From the NCBI GenBank assembly GCA_900544025.1, contig UQTM01000006.1:1-64000 (forward strand): a stretch of DNA of 64,000 nt, in the 5' to 3' direction. The position numbers and the translations under genes were made by a program. The number at the start of each line of letters is the position of its first letter. Position 1 is the stretch's first letter. Positions 61,551-64,000 of this stretch are shown piece by piece. Origin of the DNA: an uncultured Odoribacter sp. (lineage in GTDB: Bacteria; Bacteroidota; Bacteroidia; Bacteroidales; Marinifilaceae). Under the pieces are notes generated by a model that ran no database searches, was not told the DNA's origin, and worked only from the letters and a program-made list of their open reading frames with translations.

Positions 61551-62084
61551 TTATTTCAACTTCATCTTAAATTCCCGTAATCCCCGGCACACAGAGAGGT
61601 CTAATTGCTTCGAATTGACCCGCAGAATAAAGCCCCCGACGATAGAAGGATCTACCCGTTCCACAAACTCTATCGTGTTGGAAGTTCTGTCGGTCACCAG
61701 CTTCTTGATCCTGTCGATAACCTCCTTGCTCAAGGGTGTAGCCGTGATAATCTTCACTCGTCCGATATGATAAGCCTGGCGGTATAACCGCTGGTACATC
61801 AATGCAATCTGACGGATATACATCTCCCGGTGATTATGGATCAGCAAACGGATGCCCCGGACATAAAACATCCCCGGTTCGATACCGATAGCGGTGGTCA
61901 GCAAATTTTCCTTATCTGCCGGGGACAACACCGGATTCATCAAAGCCTTCTGAAGATCGGGATGAGCAATATAGTTCTGTTCGAACAATTTCATTTTCTC
62001 ATACACCTCCTCGGCAGCCCCGTGAGCCTGAGCCACCTTCAGTATAGCGGTAGCATACCTCCGTGCAATTAATCCTTCATTCAT
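61551..62084 (-). CDS. atpH: ATP synthase F1 subunit delta
   Basis: The product has 177 residues of the OSCP/delta family: N-terminal GLIARRYATAILKVAQAHG, the middle KENLLTTAIGI, and the C-terminal DPSIVGGFILRVNSKQLDLSV, which is the family signature. It connects the peripheral stalk to F1. It is 2 nt from atpF (stop at 62087) and 66 nt before atpA. Confidence 0.96.
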   Translation of the reverse strand: MNEGLIARRYATAILKVAQAHGAAEEVYEKMKLFEQNYIAHPDLQKALMNPVLSPADKENLLTTAIGIEPGMFYVRGIRLLIHNHREMYIRQIALMYQRLYRQAYHIGRVKIITATPLSKEVIDRIKKLVTDRTSNTIEFVERVDPSIVGGFILRVNSKQLDLSVCRGLREFKMKLK

Positions 62085-62086
62085 AG

Positions 62087-62578
62087 TTATGATTTCATCT
62101 CATCCAGTATCCTGTTCACCAAAGCTTCCTGCTCTCCATCGCCTTCCAGGTCCTTGCGCAACAATTTCCCGGCCACTTCCAACGCCAGGCGTCCCACCTG
62201 CTTCTGCAACTGCAACTCGGCTTCCCGCTTCGTTTGTTCGATCGAAGCGTGGGCTTCGTCCAGCACCTTCTGTGCCTCTCCTCTGGCAGCCTCTTTCGCC
62301 TCTTCGATCATTTTCTGCCGCATCCGTTCCGTTTCCTGCAAAGTATTCACCTGTTGTTTATGGGCTTCTTCTATCAGCAAACGTGCCTGCTCTTTTGCTT
62401 CATCCAGCTTTCGCACAGCATCCTGCGTATATTTCACTCCACTGTCGATAAAATCAGCTCTCTCCTCTATACTGCGGATAATGACCGGCCAGGCAAATTT
62501 GGCAAGGATCCCTAAAATAATCAGAAAGACAATCAGCATCCAGAACACCAAACCAAACTCAGGTTTAAATAGTTCCAT
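62087..62578 (-). CDS. atpF: ATP synthase Fo subunit b
   Basis: The product has 163 residues. One N-terminal membrane helix (about 9-27, LVFWMLIVFLIILGILAKF) with the following W/P hinge leads into a long charged coiled-coil helix (KLDEAKEQARLLIEEAHKQQ, RGEAQKVLDEAHASIEQTKRE), as in the peripheral-stalk b subunit. It lies between atpE (11 nt) and atpH (2 nt). Confidence 0.97.
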   Translation of the reverse strand: MELFKPEFGLVFWMLIVFLIILGILAKFAWPVIIRSIEERADFIDSGVKYTQDAVRKLDEAKEQARLLIEEAHKQQVNTLQETERMRQKMIEEAKEAARGEAQKVLDEAHASIEQTKREAELQLQKQVGRLALEVAGKLLRKDLEGDGEQEALVNRILDEMKS

Positions 62579-62589
62579 AGCCTTTCAGA

Positions 62590-62874
<285 letters not shown>

Positions 62875-62888
62875 TTAATTACTCTCTA

Positions 62889-63938
62889 TTAATCGGAAAC
62901 CTCGTTTCCTTTCGCTCTTGCCAATGAAATAAATATCGTTGAAAGCATCATAAACACATAAGCCTGTATGAAACAAATCAACAAGTCGATAATGGTCATA
63001 AATACAGCGAACGCCACCGCTACAACGGTCGTCACTCCCGTCACCACAGCCCCCATGGCTCCGAACAGGAAGATCAGGGAGATCAACACCAAAGTGATCA
63101 GGTGCCCGCCCAGCATATTCGCAAACAAACGGATCATCAAAGCCACAGGCTTTGTGAAAACCCCGAAAATCTCGATCACCGGCATCATGGGAACAGGAAC
63201 TTTCAACCAGGCCGGAACTTCCGGCCAGAATACTTCCTTCCAATAATGCTTCGTTCCGGAAACATTCACCACCACAAAAGTGCATACGGCAAGCACCATC
63301 GTCACGGCCATATTTCCCATCACATTCGCCCCTCCGGGAAATATGACGATCAATCCCAATAAATTGGAAAACAGGATAAAGAAAAACAAAGTCAGCAAAT
63401 AAGGTGCAAACTTTCGGGCATCTTTTCCCAAAATTCCCACGATCAGCTCTCTGTAAAGCATGTCCACCACCACCTCCATCATTCCCGGCACTTTCCGGGG
63501 AGCACCGAGAGGTTTCCGCTTATAGAAACGTACCAGCGGGAAAATAGCCCAAAACATCACCAATCCGCAAATAATAATCGCCAAAACATTTTTTGTAATG
63601 GACAAATCCCACGGGCGATATTCGTTTCCCTGCGCATCGACCTCTACCACTTTTCCCGAATAATCACCGCCTTCGGCAATACGGAATCCCTCGTACGTCG
63701 CCCCGTCCTGCAAACGGGTGGAACTGAACAAATGCCACTTTCCATCCTGTCCGGCAACGATCACAGGCAACGGAATTTCCAGATTCCAGACCTTCCAGCC
63801 GTACTCGTCGCCCAAATGTTCGAAAATAATTTTCTGAGGATTAAATGCCGCTTCCGCCTCTTTCTCGCTCTCTGCCATCACCTGCCCCAATGAAAACAGC
63901 ATCACCAACGATGTCAATATATATTTCAATTTCTTCAT
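62889..63938 (-). CDS. atpB: ATP synthase Fo subunit a
   Basis: The product has 349 residues, about 80 more than E. coli AtpB, because of a cleavable-looking signal (MKKLKYILTSLVMLFSLGQVMAE) and a periplasmic domain of about 85 residues (25-110), as is usual for Bacteroidetes. Membrane helices follow from about 115. The essential Arg is Arg270 in ALMIRLFANMLGGH, and a late QAYVFMMLSTIFISLA segment forms the second half-channel. It heads the Fo part of the operon; atpD and atpC are not in the window and are probably upstream (beyond 64000) as in other Bacteroidales. Confidence 0.97.
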   Translation of the reverse strand: MKKLKYILTSLVMLFSLGQVMAESEKEAEAAFNPQKIIFEHLGDEYGWKVWNLEIPLPVIVAGQDGKWHLFSSTRLQDGATYEGFRIAEGGDYSGKVVEVDAQGNEYRPWDLSITKNVLAIIICGLVMFWAIFPLVRFYKRKPLGAPRKVPGMMEVVVDMLYRELIVGILGKDARKFAPYLLTLFFFILFSNLLGLIVIFPGGANVMGNMAVTMVLAVCTFVVVNVSGTKHYWKEVFWPEVPAWLKVPVPMMPVIEIFGVFTKPVALMIRLFANMLGGHLITLVLISLIFLFGAMGAVVTGVTTVVAVAFAVFMTIIDLLICFIQAYVFMMLSTIFISLARAKGNEVSD

Positions 63939-63966
63939 GATAACCGACTTTCAAAAGTCCTGTCCG

Positions 63967-63990
63967 AAGCCCGGTCATAACCGGGCTTTA
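63967..63990. other. Hairpin upstream of atpB
   Basis: GAAGCCCGG and CCGGGCTTT pair (8-bp perfect AAGCCCGG/CCGGGCTT with a TCATAA loop) about 30 nt upstream of the atpB start. No T-run follows in the minus direction, so it is not a typical terminator; it may be an mRNA-processing or stability hairpin between operon segments. Confidence 0.4.
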
Positions 63991-64000
63991 GACTTAATGT

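Overview
The window is chromosomal DNA of a member of the Bacteroidales (phylum Bacteroidota), probably a gut commensal. The evidence is the family content: an NVEAL peptide next to a BF3164-type propeller lipoprotein, DUF4251, fused ResB/CcsA cytochrome c biogenesis protein, large hybrid histidine kinases, secreted GH89/GH20/GH105 glycosidases, a CotH-type lipoprotein, and an F-ATPase a subunit with a long periplasmic N-terminus. Several intergenic regions also carry the Bacteroidetes promoter pattern (TTG or TTTG, 19-20 nt, TAnnTTTG). Base composition looks to be in the upper 40s % GC. The family cannot be fixed by eye. I see no rRNA, tRNA, insertion sequence, prophage or CRISPR array.

Layout. 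1-7.4 kb (minus strand): a secreted glycan-degradation group (start of an exported protein, a putative alpha/alpha-toroid enzyme, GH89 alpha-N-acetylglucosaminidase, GH20 beta-hexosaminidase, GH105 unsaturated glycuronyl hydrolase). 7.6-14.1 kb: CcsBA and a 1273-aa hybrid sensor kinase. 14.4-18.3 kb: riboflavin operon ribD-ribE-ribBA-ribH under an FMN riboswitch, with ribD broken by a short deletion. 18.4-25.2 kb: a TlpA-like thioredoxin lipid-envelope protein, kbl, a lipoprotein, and the NVEAL/BF3164 pair in which the NVEAL start is damaged. 25.3-30 kb: triple-thioredoxin protein behind a TetR regulator, a divergent alanine/glycine:cation symporter, RidA. 30-34.3 kb: CotH lipoprotein, an HsmA-type membrane protein, rubrerythrin. 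34.7-46.7 kb: MFS carrier, FabK/nitronate monooxygenase-like flavoprotein, three M16 peptidase genes, DUF4251, GNAT, ketopantoate-reductase-like and phosphoglycolate-phosphatase-like genes. 46.7-56.3 kb: exported superoxide dismutase, map, second hybrid kinase, DUF2156, MATE, and a DUF3352-like/MORN fusion. 56.4-58.2 kb: an unassigned structured leader RNA with a small ORF, then a YtxH/Holin-X envelope module. 58.3-64 kb: HAD phosphatase and the F1Fo ATP synthase genes atpB-E-F-H-A-G.

The genes are largely housekeeping and envelope functions interrupted by lineage-specific secreted proteins. The points that most deserve attention are (i) a roughly 215-nt leader at 56.5-56.7 kb that can form either a long rod or a competing U8 terminator just before a 52-codon ORF; (ii) a candidate small RNA at 44.4-44.5 kb defined by an orphan promoter and terminator; (iii) the ribD deletion under an otherwise textbook riboswitch with a visible antiterminator/terminator switch; and (iv) the NVEAL gene without a usable in-frame start. 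All coordinates and motif counts were read by hand; no database search was run.
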